Part shown: positions 1 through 9,945 of the stretch, piece after piece | How the letters are laid out: each line of letters opens with the position of its first letter | Numbering within the stretch: the first letter of the stretch is position 1 | NCBI GenBank assembly: GCA_014529385.2 | Contig: CM043943.1 | Location: 99,030,355-99,094,354 of the forward strand | Origin: Adiantum capillus-veneris | Taxonomy: Eukaryota; Streptophyta; Polypodiopsida; Polypodiales; Pteridaceae | Reading direction: 5' to 3' | Length of the DNA: 64,000 nucleotides | Translations under genes and position numbers: made by a program | Notes under the pieces: generated by a model | What the model saw: only the letters and a program-made list of their open reading frames with translations | Told to the model about the DNA's origin: nothing | The model's database searches: none

Positions 1-326
1 AATTCTGCTGTTTTTGGAGAACCCTCTTCCTTCCCATTTCAGCTGCTCCTTCATGATATGTTCAAAATAGCTACAAATCTGTGTCTTGAGGTTAACCAAG
101 TTTTCTCTAAGGAGAACAGTATTACCTCTCTTCAAAAATCATTGAGATGGCAGCTATGGGATAAAGTGATTCCCAGATTCTACTCCCCAATCAGATTCAG
201 AATGAAAGATTGTATATGACTTCTGTCTGGGGATGATCCTCCCCCCTCCTGAGGATCCTTTGTATCTCTTTTCTGTTTGTCTCTAATATTCAATTTACAC
301 TCTCTTCAAAAAAAAAAAAAAAAAAA
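1..326 (+). mobile_element. LINE 3' end with poly-A tail
   Basis: Frame 1 is open from the first base to a TGA at 217-219 (72 codons). It ends in a basic, Trp-containing segment (LRWQLWDKVIPRF, then RFRMKD) of the kind seen at the C-terminus of plant LINE ORF2. A T-rich 3' untranslated stretch follows, then a run of 19 A at 308-326. A short 3' UTR ending in a pure A tail is typical of a plant L1-type insertion. The body lies left of the window. I see no named catalytic motif, so the family call rests on the tail and the reading frame. Confidence 0.55.
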
Positions 327-2944
327 CTTTTGCTAAATTGGTAATATTGATATTGTGTAGAGAGAGTTCACATGAAAAAAATAGATCGTTTATTTTTAAG
401 CTCACAAACTCTTAAGTTTTTGGCATGCCCATAGAGTTGCCTTCTCTTTTTTGCTAGCTAAAAGTAGTTTTGAAACTTTGGAGAAGCAAAAATTTCCTAT
501 TGGTGGATTAAAAGGAATGTAGGTTATATTCAACATATGGTAATGATAACGTTAAAAGCGGAAACCTGCAAGAATTTTCCTCCAGTAAGAGCGCATAATA
601 ATAACATTAAAAGGGAGGCATGGACACTCAATTGGAGGTAAAAGTGGCAACCTGCACTTGAGCAAGAGCGCCTCTGCAGGGCCATGCTCCCTCCCTTACT
701 AGCCACAACCTTTGTTGTCGCCCTGCTATGTGCGCTCCTTCACATGTACTCTTTGCTTTCGGCGTGCCATTGCACCTCCCATTCCAATGTATCTTCTCAA
801 TCTCCCTTCTATGGCAACATGTGCTGCCTCTTCTACTTGTGGAACTATCTCAGCTTCCCCTCTTCTACGTTTAACTATATTCCTCTTCCCCCTCCTCCTC
901 ATGCACATCACCCTCTTCATCAAGTGGCTTTCATCTGCTCTGGGCCAAGAGCGCCATGCCATCACACTTTATTGCGTCATGCTGTCACACTTTATTGTCA
1001 CCTAGCCCATTGTGGCCACAATTACATTAATGTCTTTACCGTGGATGGCATCACTGCTCACGTTTGCGACATGCAAGATGCGGTACTCCATCTCCACATT
1101 TGCTCTTTGAGCAAGCTTGGCCTGTTCGACATTGTGCTTGGGTGGGTGGGATACCAGCTTCGTGATATTGAATGTCAACAGGCCCTTGAATATTGTACAC
1201 AATGAGAGCATAACTTTTTGGCCTACAAAGTTGAAGTAGATGGGCGCACGGGTTGCGGACGTGGTGTCATGGCACGGCATTTCCCACAAGATCTTCACTT
1301 CGACATTGTGCACACTAGCTGAATTGACTGCAAAAAGGGCAAAGGATCTGTACAAAGCACTCTTAGAGCGCATGTCCAAAATGGTAGAGGAGGAGAGGCT
1401 CTTTCGGAGCGATGATCACCATGTGGCCACCAGTGACTACGTCGGCGATGTGCTTAGGACCATCCATCAGATCCTGCTCCATCTCGTAGAGTCATAGTTT
1501 CCTGGTGAATCACAAGGATAGATACCCCCTCCTCTTCCATGGCTTCTCGCTCCTCTTATCAGAGAACCCCTCCCTCTTTCTCCTCATTGTAGGCCATGGC
1601 CCTTGGGCCACTCACTTTGAAGCCCTCTTTCCCACCAATGTGGTGGTGCTGGGGTTTTCCAGCTGGTGCATTTCTACAAAGTCATCGACATCTACATTAA
1701 CTCCACTTTGCGAACGCAGTGCTCAAACCAGGTGATGCTCTGCAGATTTTGGTCATGCTCTTCTCAAGCATCACTACCTCCCTCATCGTCAACCCCACCA
1801 TTGGTTACACCTTTGAACCCAATGTGCCCTCTTTGCAAACATCCATGCAAAGTGTGATGAAGGACAACATGTAGGCTTTACAAAAAAGGTAAAATTGTGA
1901 TGTTCTCAGCCACCAAAATGTCTTTGGCTTCAGAGAGATTCGTCGCTATTCACAACCATTAGAATGTTGTCGGCTTACGCGAAGCTCTTCTTTTGCATCA
2001 ATGATTCCTCCTATTGCATGTATTTTCAATTAATACAAGTAGAGTCTATGACCATTGGACAACATCCAATCTCACATAAAATAGAAAGATTCTCTTTAGA
2101 AACAATGGTCTATACCGACTTTAGCATGACCAAAAGGCTTGTGTGTGAGTAAAACCAACGTAGCAGAGAGATAGAATCATGCACAGACCCACAAGCGTGC
2201 AAGAGGCACGGAAGCGGGCATCAATGGAGAGCATTGTATCTACTTTATGAATTAGCTTGCTATAAGTTCCCAATGTACTAGGAAGTGCAAAACTTTTGTC
2301 CTTGGACCACTGCCAAGCTTTCAAGTCAAGCTCTACCCTGGTGGCAACCATTAGACAATTGCACAAAACTTCTAATATTCTACTAATCAAAATACTTTCA
2401 TTTATATTTAGATTATGTTGTACCACCAATTGATCCACATCCTTCCAACATAAGTTGTCATTGTCCTAGAAATGTGTCATCTTGGAGTTCCCTTTTTTAC
2501 TCTCCTTTATAGAAACTTCCCTCCAAAAGGTATCCAAGGATTGTCCACCTAGCGAGGAGAGTCACAAGGACTACTCAGGAGGGAGCACCCTTTCTTTAAA
2601 CATTTAAACTCAAATAGAGATTGCATGCTAACCATACCTTTTCCTAGAGAGATATTAAGGAAAGAGAAACCCTTTGTAGAAATGGTGTATTCATACTAAG
2701 GTTTCTTTGTAAGGTTAGGCTACGTACGACGATGTAGGTCTAGCTATCAGTGAGAGGGAAGCGGTGGGTGTGAGGTGGGGATCTACGTATTGCCCAGAGG
2801 TGTTTTTAGCCGTTGACAACCGATGAGACTTTGCTAACTCGTCGTCAACCACACAATAAGAGTGTATTTTTTTGCTATGCCAAGGGCATAATAAGCTATC
2901 TCACATACTAAGCTTCTTTTTGCTGACTTCTCCTTGTGTCAAGT
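327..2944. other. Unassigned intergenic DNA
   Basis: No gene or named element recognised. Around 548-660 a short module recurs imperfectly ('aacctgca' followed by 'aagagcgc', twice, about 100 bp apart). Open frames of 60-170 codons occur at 684-1205 and 1240-1497 on the plus strand and 1002-1379 on the minus strand. They are compositionally odd, lack a domain I can name and overlap each other on both strands. They may be remains of an older repeat. 2121-2438 (minus) is open for 105 codons, also without recognisable content. Confidence 0.5.
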
Positions 2945-2972
2945 AGTGGGTCCCTAGGTTATAGGACCCACT
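2945..2972. repeat. Perfect 9-bp hairpin
   Basis: AGTGGGTCC at 2945-2953 and its exact reverse complement GGACCCACT at 2964-2972 enclose a 10-base loop. The match stops right outside the stem, so it is not clearly the end of a transposon. Confidence 0.4.
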
Positions 2973-3039
2973 TCCACCAGTGCACATGGTGACTATAGGG
3001 ATGGAACCCACGCCTAAACCCTCCTACATGGAGGTAGTT

Positions 3040-3364
3040 TTGGGGGCCAAAATACAAGGTCTTCAAAATACAAGGTCTCCTGCCAGGCTCGATCAACAAA
3101 TCCTTTGAAGATGGAACAAAGGGAACACGCCATTCGGGTGGAAGCAAGAGTGGCCAAAATAGACTTGCAACCTCGATTATGATGAAGCTCAAAGATCGCA
3201 AATCTCAACTTGAGAAGGAGTTGTCAATGAGCATTTTATCAAACAAGAGATCGTTTGAAGAGTCGACCAGATGTTACCATAGACACTAACAAGGGCAACA
3301 AGGCCTTCTAGATGCTTGAGAAGACCCATTTCGCAAAGGGTAGATGTAGAAGATGCTATTACAA
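3040..3364 (+). pseudogene. Possible N-terminal part of LINE ORF1, split by element B
   Basis: This continues the ORF1 fragment that resumes at 31066 beyond element B. With B and one copy of its target duplication removed, one frame runs through the junction: about 35 codons upstream (ending in RVDVEDAIT) lead into MANPLALIKKQLAKLT downstream. The upstream part has several stops and no named domain. Its assignment rests on frame continuity, so treat it as tentative. Confidence 0.35.
3360..3364. repeat. Target-site duplication of element B (left)
   Basis: TACAA directly left of B's LTR start (TGTTAGG). The same five bases follow B's other end at 31066-31070. Five bp is the usual Ty1/copia duplication length. 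Confidence 0.9.
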
Positions 3365-3440
3365 TGTTAGGAAATAGGACGTAGCTAAATAGATATTTGA
3401 GTAGCTTACTTAATGGAGAGAGGCATATTTTCACACACAA

Positions 3441-3443
<3 letters not shown>

Positions 3444-3497
<54 letters not shown>
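3444..3497. repeat. (GA)n microsatellite inside LTR of B
   Basis: About 27 GA units. The right LTR of B has the homologous tract at 30416-30459, so the microsatellite belongs to the LTR and is not a later chance event. Confidence 0.9.
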
Positions 3498-3499
<2 letters not shown>

Positions 3500-3518
3500 A
3501 TGATATACGTGGTTCACC

Positions 3519-3523
3519 CAATG
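3519..3523. repeat. Target-site duplication of element A (left)
   Basis: CAATG, repeated at 9341-9345 on the other side of A. Beyond it the LTR of B continues exactly where it left off ('gtgggctatatccacggg', compare 30488 onward). Confidence 0.92.
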
Positions 3524-3680
3524 TGTTAGACAAGGGGAACTAGAACCTAGGAGTCCACCTCCCAACCACCCACCATATAGCATGGCTCTTAGCCCTTTGC
3601 CCTAGTTGGGTGGACTCCCTTTCCACACTGCCTAGCCCGGCCTTGCCCTTGTCTAGTCTGGCCTTGCCATTGTCCTGACA
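3524..3680 (-). repeat. Element A 3' LTR
   Basis: 157 bp, starts TGTTAGAC and ends CTGACA (plus-strand reading). The partner LTR at 9203-9340 is 138 bp. The length difference comes from extra segments near 3610 and 3641-3662 ('ccttgcccttgtctagtctg'), which look like small local duplications. About 5% substitutions otherwise. Confidence 0.9.
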
Positions 3681-3693
3681 TTACTCCCCCCTT
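3681..3693 (-). other. Polypurine tract of element A
   Basis: On the minus strand AAGGGGGGAGTAA abuts the 3' LTR. Element C has the same tract beside its 3' LTR at 28553-28565. It primes plus-strand DNA synthesis. Confidence 0.85.
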
Positions 3694-3895
3694 GAAGAAG
3701 AGTTTTTGTCCTCGAAAGCAAAAGTGGGAAACTTCTTAAGAACACTAATGTTTTCCCAAGTGGCACCTTCTCAGGTCGATCTTTCCACTTGATTAAGGCT
3801 TGTTGACGTACATGATGACTTGTACGTAACTCATGATAATCGAGAGCATGTTCAGGTTCATGCGGTAAGGTAGGAGGTTCCATGAAATCAACCAA
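3694..3895 (-). pseudogene. Chromodomain of element A
   Basis: The C-terminal targeting module of the Pol polyprotein, which binds histone marks and steers integration in chromoviruses. The minus frame reads LPHEPEHALDYHELRT, then HHVRQQALIKWKDRPE, matching the linker and the WKDRP core strand of chromovirus chromodomains. Directly after RPE the frame shifts (the expected ATWEN continuation is in another frame), so the domain is broken. Element C carries the same domain at 28376-28560. Confidence 0.8.
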
Positions 3896-5380
3896 AATCT
3901 GTTGGTCAATGACATTGTCATCCCCATGTCATCGCTTATGTAAACGGCTCACATGAAACACCAGATGAATACGGGAATGTGTAGGTAGCAGTAATTTGTA
4001 GGCACGATCACCTACTCGCTTGAGTATTTTGAAAGGCCCACAATATCGGGGAGATAGTTTAGGTGTTGGCCCAGTTTTCAGACTTTCTTAATGTTCTGAC
4101 ACACGTAAAAATACATCCTTTCCTTCCTCGAAGGTAACTTGCTGACGTTTCTCATCAGCATACTTCTTATACCGATCCTGCGCTTGTCAGACATTCTGAC
4201 GAGTGAGTTTCAGCATATCCATGTGGTCTTGGAGAAAATCCTTAACCTCTTGGAGCTTTTCGGTTGCCAACGCCACCATAACATGTGACCTAGGTTGAAA
4301 CCCATACATGAGCGTGAAAGGACTAAATCGAGTTGTGACATGCTTAGCACTGTTGTAGGCAAACTCGAGAATAGGTAAGTATTCTTCCCAGTCTTACTGT
4401 TTTTTGCTGACGTATGCTCTTAGCATATCCTCTAGCACTTGGTTAACTCGTTTAGTCTGACCATCTATTTCTGGATGATCGGCTGTACTGAGGTTTAGTT
4501 GTGTACCCAAACGTTTAAACACAGCCCTCCAAAAGTGACTGTTAAACTTGGGATCACGATCATTGACAATGTTACTTGGCAAGCCATACAACTTGTATAG
4601 ATTGTCCACAAATAACTTGGCTAGTTCTGGTGTCTTAATCGTTGATTTGGTTGGAATAAACTTACATAGTTTAGTCAACCGGTCTACGACCACCCATACT
4701 GAGTCATGACCTCGTATAGTGGTTGGTAAACCCACAATAAAGTCCATAGAGATACTTTCCCATTTTCCATTGGGAATCTCCAAAGGATGTAAGAGTCCTC
4801 CTGCTTTCAGGCGCTCTGCTTTGTTAACTTGAAATTTTTGGCAATGCAAGACATAAGCTTGAACAAAGCCATGTATACCTGGACAATAAAACTATCATCG
4901 TACGAGAGCATAAGTTTTTCTAATACCCGGGTGCCCTACACTTGGACTATCATGACATTCATAAAGAATTTGGCGTCGAGTGTCTGTGTCCGTCGGTACA
5001 CAAACTCTCCCCGTATGGAGTAGGTACCCATTGTCGATGGTGAAATGCGTCCATCGCTGTGGTTCATCACTCGATAGAGGAGAACTAGGTGTGGACGTTA
5101 ACATTACACTACCATCATTGAAGTGAGAAGGATCTCTCATTTGAACATGGCTCCACACTTTGGAATATTCTTCACCATGCTCATATTTTCCTTTGAGAGA
5201 ATCCAAAAATTCACTACGAAGTTCGGCGAACAAGAGAGAATTGATCTCCGGCGTATGACTTAGAGCGTTAGCCACCACATTGTATCGACCTTTACGATAC
5301 CTGAACTTGGCGTCATATTCTTGAAGAATCTTGGCCACCTGGCTTTCGGATCCTTCAAATCTGTTTGTTGTGTAAACCAT
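3896..5380 (-). pseudogene. Integrase of element A
   Basis: It would join the cDNA to host DNA. Visible on the minus strand: an H2C2 zinc-binding N-domain (ECHDSPSVGHPGIRKTY near 4920-4970, then MHCQKFQVNK at 4849), and the core with SMDFIVGLPTT, VVVDRLTKL and LPSNIVNDRDPKF. The expected third acidic residue, in the usual DGQTERVNQ, is Lys here (DGQTKRVNQ), so the D,D,E triad is incomplete. The stretch 3900-4390 holds the GPF/Y-type module in broken frames. At least one stop separates the zinc domain from the core around 4850-4895. Confidence 0.85.
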
Positions 5381-5688
5381 TTGATGCTTTCATGGTCAAA
5401 CACAATCTCAAACTGAGCACCATACAGATAATGCCGCCATGTTTTTAAGGCAGACACTATTGCATAGAGTTCGCGCTCATAAGAAGAGTAATTCTGCTGA
5501 GCTGCATCAAGCTTCTTGCTTTCAAATGCAATTGGCCGTCCATCTTGTAACAGGACTGCTCCAATAGCACGGTTATTGGTATCAGTTTCCAAAACGATTG
5601 GTTTCAAAGGATCTACAATAGCTAGTATGGGAGCTGTAGCTAATGCATCCTTGAGCGTATCGAAACTATGCTTTGAGCGGGTCCCCAC
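5260..5688 (-). pseudogene. RNase H region of element A
   Basis: Degrades the RNA of the RNA-DNA hybrid during reverse transcription. The minus frame reads [21 protein letters not shown] (the usual ETDAS is changed to ETDTN) and FESKKLDAAQQNYSSYERE with the catalytic Glu context (YERELYAIV), then [13 protein letters not shown] frameshift near 5340 moves the reading frame into the integrase part. Confidence 0.85.
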
Positions 5689-6443
5689 TGAAAAGCTTTG
5701 CCTTTGCCTTTCAGTTGATCCGTCATGGGAACAACAATATTAGCATAATTTTTAACGAACATGCGACGGTAAAAACTTGCAAATCCTTAAAAAAAATATG
5801 TAACTCTTCTAGATTTTTAGGAGAAGACCATTGCCGGATTGTATCCACTTTGGATTGATCCATATATAGCCCATTAGCTGAAATAACATGCCTAGATAGT
5901 GAATGTCTTCTTTCAGAAAATCACACTTAGATTCCTTGGCATATAATTTGTTTGTTCGTAACAACTTGAACACCTACCTGAGATGTTGTAAGTGTTCTTC
6001 TTCAGAAGCACTGTGGACTAGAATGTCATCGAGGAAGACGATGACAAATTTGCCCAAGTACGGCTTCAAGACACTATCCATAAGTGTCATGAATGTTCGG
6101 GCGCATTGGTTAACCCAAAGGGCATCACCAAGAACTCGTAGTGTCCAAACCTTGTTCGGAATGCAGTTTTGGGTATGTCAGCAAGTAGAATACGGACTTG
6201 GTGATAACCTGACCACAAGTCTATTTTGGTAAAAATGCGAGCATGAGTGAGTTTGTTGAACAACTCATCCACTCGTGGCAATGGATACTTGTTCTTAACT
6301 GTAACCGCATTTAAGCCACAGTAGTCTACGCACAAGTGCATACTGTCGTCTTTTTTCTTCACTAATAGGATAGGAGAAGCCCATGGTGAAGAACTGGGTT
6401 GTATAAACCCTCTGCTAACGTAGTCAGCAAGCTGACGTTCCAC
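5689..6443 (-). pseudogene. Reverse transcriptase of element A
   Basis: Copies the element RNA into DNA. The minus strand shows the entry [53 protein letters not shown] (first catalytic Asp), [12 protein letters not shown] and, in another frame near 6017-6058, [10 protein letters not shown] with the catalytic LDD. Frameshifts near 6087 and in 5700-5900 break the domain into pieces. Confidence 0.87.
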
Positions 6444-6444
6444 C

Positions 6445-7554
6445 TCAGCAACTTCCTTCAGAATAACTCATACGGTAGGGCGGTTTACTGACAGGTTTAC
6501 AGCCTGCAACCACATCGATGCTATGTTGCACCGATTGTGTCGGCAGTAATCCTCGTGGCAAATCATTAGGAAAAGCATCTTGAAATTCCTTTAATAGTTT
6601 CTGTAACTCACTAGTACCGTTTGCTTGTTTGGAAGTAGCCATTGGTGGAAGAGATGAGAGAGACGCATGCGGCGTTAAGGAATGTTCCAACAGATTCAAT
6701 GTAGAGAGAAAATGAGACAGTGAGTAACACAAGAAAACTTGATCTACTTCATTATTAAAAACGAGCTGCATAAGCTTAGCTGTACAAATCAATGGTGAAG
6801 AAGGTACATCCTTCTCTCCTAACAACAACACATGTGTGCCATGGGATTCAAACATCAAGCTGTTGTGCTCATAGCTACGCTTCAGTGATGGTCCTATGCT
6901 ATGCAACCACTCCCTACCAAGGACCGCGTCTGCCCTCTCCATGTTCATAACTTGAAAATCCAAGCATGTGGAGTAACCTTGTACTTCCAACGGAACAGCG
7001 CGGACTTGAGTATCCCAGATTTCCGTATCATGTCCATTCATCATTGCTACCTTGTAGTGGTGGGTACTCGGAGTTTGAGGCAATTGGAGTTTTTTCACCA
7101 ATCCGTAATTGATGAAATTGTGAGTAGCACCGTTATCTACCAAGATGCGCACCTTGTGCCCTTGCAGAGATCCATGCATACATACTAACTCATGTGGTCC
7201 AAAGGTTTGTTGCCACATGGAAGTTGTGAGACAACATTCATGCACCACCTCGGTGTGTGTTACTTCCACTATAGAGAATCGTGAGGAAGACTCAAGAGGT
7301 AGCAGCTGCACCGTGTGCACTACTTTCTCCTTGCCATGAGCAGCATATTTCCCCTTGGGACAATCCTTTTTTCCATGACCGCTTCCTAAACATTGAAAAC
7401 ATAATTTCTCTTTCTTAGCTTTATCAAAGTCCTTAGGAGAGAGAGGACCTCTGGACCCCTTGGGTTTTTTAGATGCTTCTGAATTGGCTACTATAAATTT
7501 CCTTTTATTGTGCCCATACTGAGTGCGTGTATTACCATGTGTATTAGCAGGCAC
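6445..7554 (-). pseudogene. Zinc knuckle, protease and linker of element A
   Basis: A 369-codon open frame. CCHC zinc knuckle CFQCLGSGHGKKDC (7360-7401) ends gag and packages the RNA. The aspartic protease has VDNGATHNFI near 7115-7141 (D-N-G-A, a variant of the D-S/T-G catalytic motif common in chromoviruses) and downstream ADAVLGREWL. A roughly 140-residue linker to the RT follows. This linker is missing from the sibling C. Confidence 0.85.
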
Positions 7555-8413
7555 GTGAATATTATGTGATTTCTTTTCATCTGGATCATTGTGAATTTAT
7601 GCTTTCACTATGGCTTCCTCAAGTGTTTTAGGGTCTTGGGTCTTGACGTACTTCTTAAGCTCTAGTGTCAACCCACGTATAAACCCCCGTACTTGTTGAA
7701 AGTTATCTAAGCCTTACAACTTGAGGATAACATCCCGATAGTGAGATATATATACAAGCAATGATGGGTATTGGCGCATGGAAATGTGTCCCAAGCCATC
7801 CAATTCCAATTTGCCTCATTTGTAGGCAAAAATTCTTTGCGAAACATAGCTTCAAAAGCTGCCCAACTCTGTGGTATGATATTCTTCTCCTTGAGAGACA
7901 TCTACCATTTGTAGGCCTTGCCTTCCAAAGTTAAGCTCGTTTGCAGAGCTCTGACTGCGTTCCGGAGTACGCCGTAAGACGTGAATTCCATCCCACTTGC
8001 TGAGAAAGATATTCATTGCATCCTTATTACGGTCTCGGTCTTCTCCCTTAAAAATCGATGGTTGGTGTTTTTCAACAACTCATCCACCTCTTTTGCAGCG
8101 AGAGTGTGCAAAGTATCAGCAGTTGGGCCTGCCCTGGATTATAAGGGCCTTGCTCTTGTGTAGCAACGTGCTCATGCATGTCAGAAGGACCCTTGGACCA
8201 TTGTTGCATTAATTGAATCACTAATGTGGATAGTTTAGTGACATTTGCATTTAAAGCTTTAAAATTTCCATCCATGACTGACATGCGTGTCCAAAGTGCA
8301 TGAAATTCTTGAATGCGGGTACTCTCATTGAGGGGATCCGGCCACGGGCCATCATGGGCAGGATCAGGTGTACTTTGCTCAAAATCAAAAGTCATATTGA
8401 TATTTGAATCCAT
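7555..8413 (-). pseudogene. Gag of element A
   Basis: Capsid precursor. It begins MDSNINMTFDFEQ at 8413, the same start as element C's gag (MDSDINMTFDFE at 13093). The first 113 codons include a predicted helical repeat (ALWTRMSVMDGNFKALNANVTKLSTL). After a frameshift around 8090 the frame resumes at 7901 with MSLKEKNIIPQSWAAFEAMF, a retrotransposon gag capsid segment also present in C. Further stops lie between 7555 and 7707. Confidence 0.85.
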
Positions 8414-9188
8414 GGTGACACAATGTAGTGCAAGGAAAAGTCAGAAAAATACCTGAGATTGAGAGCACTTGCAAAGTTTAATTAGCCTTGCTAATTCCGT
8501 CAAAGTCGATAGTATCCAGGTGGAAATCGATCCGAAATGTCCGTCGTGTAGGGAATTCCTTAATCCCTTGTAGCCGAATCAATTATGCGTTCGACCGTAA
8601 TTGATTTTGAAATATAACGTCACTTGAGATGGTTTTATGAAATTTCTAGTTTTCTGCATCTCGTACGCAGAGGAATTGGTGTGGGTGTGTGTGTTGGCCG
8701 GCCCTGCCTCTGATTTCCTTGGATCGATGCTTACTGCTTACCAACTCCTGAAATCGGAGCTCCTTGCTTGAGATGGGGTGTGTATCACCCCTTGTGTCAA
8801 TAAAGTCCTAAGGCCAAAGGCCTTAGGCGTTTTTTTGATGTGAACTCAAGGCCTTCATAGGCGCCATGGCCGCCGACTGTAGTAGTGCGCGGGGAGATTG
8901 GGGAAGATATGGCGGTCGCTTCTGCAGGGCGCAACGGGCTTCGACCCTGGGTCAAGTTTTGGTCCCCCGCCCGACGCGATGCCGTAGAGCCCGCAAGGGC
9001 GCCGTTTGGTGTAGGTCCAACCTTGGCGGCTTCTCCTTGCAAGGGTAGTTGCCCACGGCTTCGGCCTATCGTCCTCCTCACAGGAGGTGAGTTCCACGCT
9101 CCCTTGACCTCGACATACAAAAAAGCATGCAAATTTGCGTGGCGTTCCTCCTCCACGGCGGCTGTGCCTTTTTCAAAAAAGGAACCTT
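8414..9188 (-). other. Untranslated leader of element A
   Basis: 775 bp between primer site and gag start. It is more GC-rich than its surroundings and unlike the leader of sibling C. A 119-codon minus-strand frame (8797-9156) shows no domain and probably is not coding. A perfect hairpin lies at 8807-8827 (CCTAAGGCC, loop of three, GGCCTTAGG), a possible RNA packaging or dimerisation structure. Confidence 0.6.
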
Positions 9189-9201
9189 GCTCTTGATACC
9201 A
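9189..9201 (-). other. Primer-binding site of element A
   Basis: On the minus strand TGGTATCAAGAGC, one base after the 5' LTR. It matches the 3' end complement of plant initiator-Met tRNA (TGGTATCAGAGC) with one extra A. Confidence 0.85.
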
Positions 9202-9202
9202 A

Positions 9203-9340
9203 TGTTAGACAAGGGGAACTAGAACCTAGGAGTCCACCTCCCAACCACCCACTATATAGCATGTCTCCTAGCCCTTTGCCCTAGTTGGACTCCCTTTCCA
9301 CACTGCCTAGCCTGGCCTTGGCCTTGCTGTTGTTCTGACA
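9203..9340 (-). repeat. Element A 5' LTR
   Basis: 138 bp, TGTTAGAC...TCTGACA in plus-strand reading. It is a direct copy of 3524-3680. 'ctatatag' at about 9252-9259 is the only TATA-like sequence I see (minus-strand transcription). Confidence 0.9.
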
Positions 9341-9345
9341 CAATG

Positions 9346-9933
9346 TGGGCTATATCCACGGGAAAGCAGCCACTCAATGGATGCTTTCATGGGAAAGCAG
9401 CCACTCAATGGCTTTAGTACTTCAAACAAGATTTAGGTTACAAAGGGATTATACCCGTAATAGAGCCCCCACTTTGCTTCACTCTCGCCACTTCACATCC
9501 ACCTTGTTGCATCAACTTCACACTATGAAATGTGTGTAGAAATGGCCTCCTTTTATAGGCCAAAAGGGCTGCCCTCTCGCATGAGAGGCAGCCGTGTGTA
9601 GCCGCCTTTGTGTAGACAAGTCCAAATCGGACCCTCCATTCTGCCCATGTGTGTCCGCTCTTGAGAAGACAAGTCTGCCTTTGAAATTGTCCACCGGCCA
9701 TTGACTTCCCGACCATCGGCCAACCGGCCATTGACTACCGGCCAACCGGCCAAATGACCATCCGTTATCCGATCACTTTCCAGTTGCTGTCCTCGAAATT
9801 GGCCGTGAAAATTTTGGTTTTTGGCGAGTGATTTTTCTTCACGCATGATGGCTTCTCCTCATAAGGGGGCCTTACAAATGTGCATTTTTAGTACAAAAAA
9901 TTACAAGAGGTAAATCAGGCTCCATATTTAACA
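9346..9933 (-). repeat. Element B 3' LTR, inner part
   Basis: Continues the LTR of B after A and matches 30488-31065. A small local duplication of 'gggaaagcagccactcaatgg' spaced by 'atgctttcat' is seen near 9360-9412 and absent from the other LTR. The tail 'gaggtaaatcaggctccata' leads to the terminal TTAACA at 9928-9933. The next bases, read on the minus strand, form the polypurine tract AAGTGGGGGAT (9934-9944). Confidence 0.9.
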
Positions 9934-9945
9934 ATCCCCCACTTG

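Larger units (their letters stand above)
3365..3523 (-). repeat. Element B 3' LTR, outer part
   Basis: Matches the start of the right LTR at 30336 ('tgttaggaaata', 'tagctaaatagatatttg', 'agtagcttacttaatggag', then a GA microsatellite and 'atatacgtggttcacc'). It is cut at 3523 by element A and resumes after A at 9346. Confidence 0.92.
3524..9340 (-). mobile_element. Chromovirus A (Ty3/gypsy), nested in LTR of B
   Basis: This 5.8-kb minus-strand Ty3/gypsy element has LTRs at 3524-3680 and 9203-9340, a perfect 5-bp target duplication CAATG, an initiator-Met-like primer site and a polypurine tract. The minus strand encodes, in order, gag, CCHC zinc knuckle, protease, RT, RNase H, H2C2 integrase, integrase core and chromodomain. 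It is a sibling of element C, with long stretches of near-identical protein. Frameshifts in gag, RT and the chromodomain and a changed integrase catalytic Glu show it is inactive. Confidence 0.94.

Noticed and set aside
684-1497. Frames of 173, 125 and 85 codons as possible genes
   Set aside because: Overlap on both strands, unusual composition, no recognisable domain. Kept only as unassigned DNA.
2945-2972. Hairpin as the end of a MITE
   Set aside because: No second copy or flanking duplication found nearby.
3189-3533. 114-codon minus frame with a long Ser-Leu repeat
   Set aside because: It is the translated GA microsatellite of the B LTR, not a gene.
8797-9156. 119-codon minus frame in the leader of element A
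   Set aside because: No domain, no counterpart in the leader of sibling C; explained by GC-rich leader sequence.
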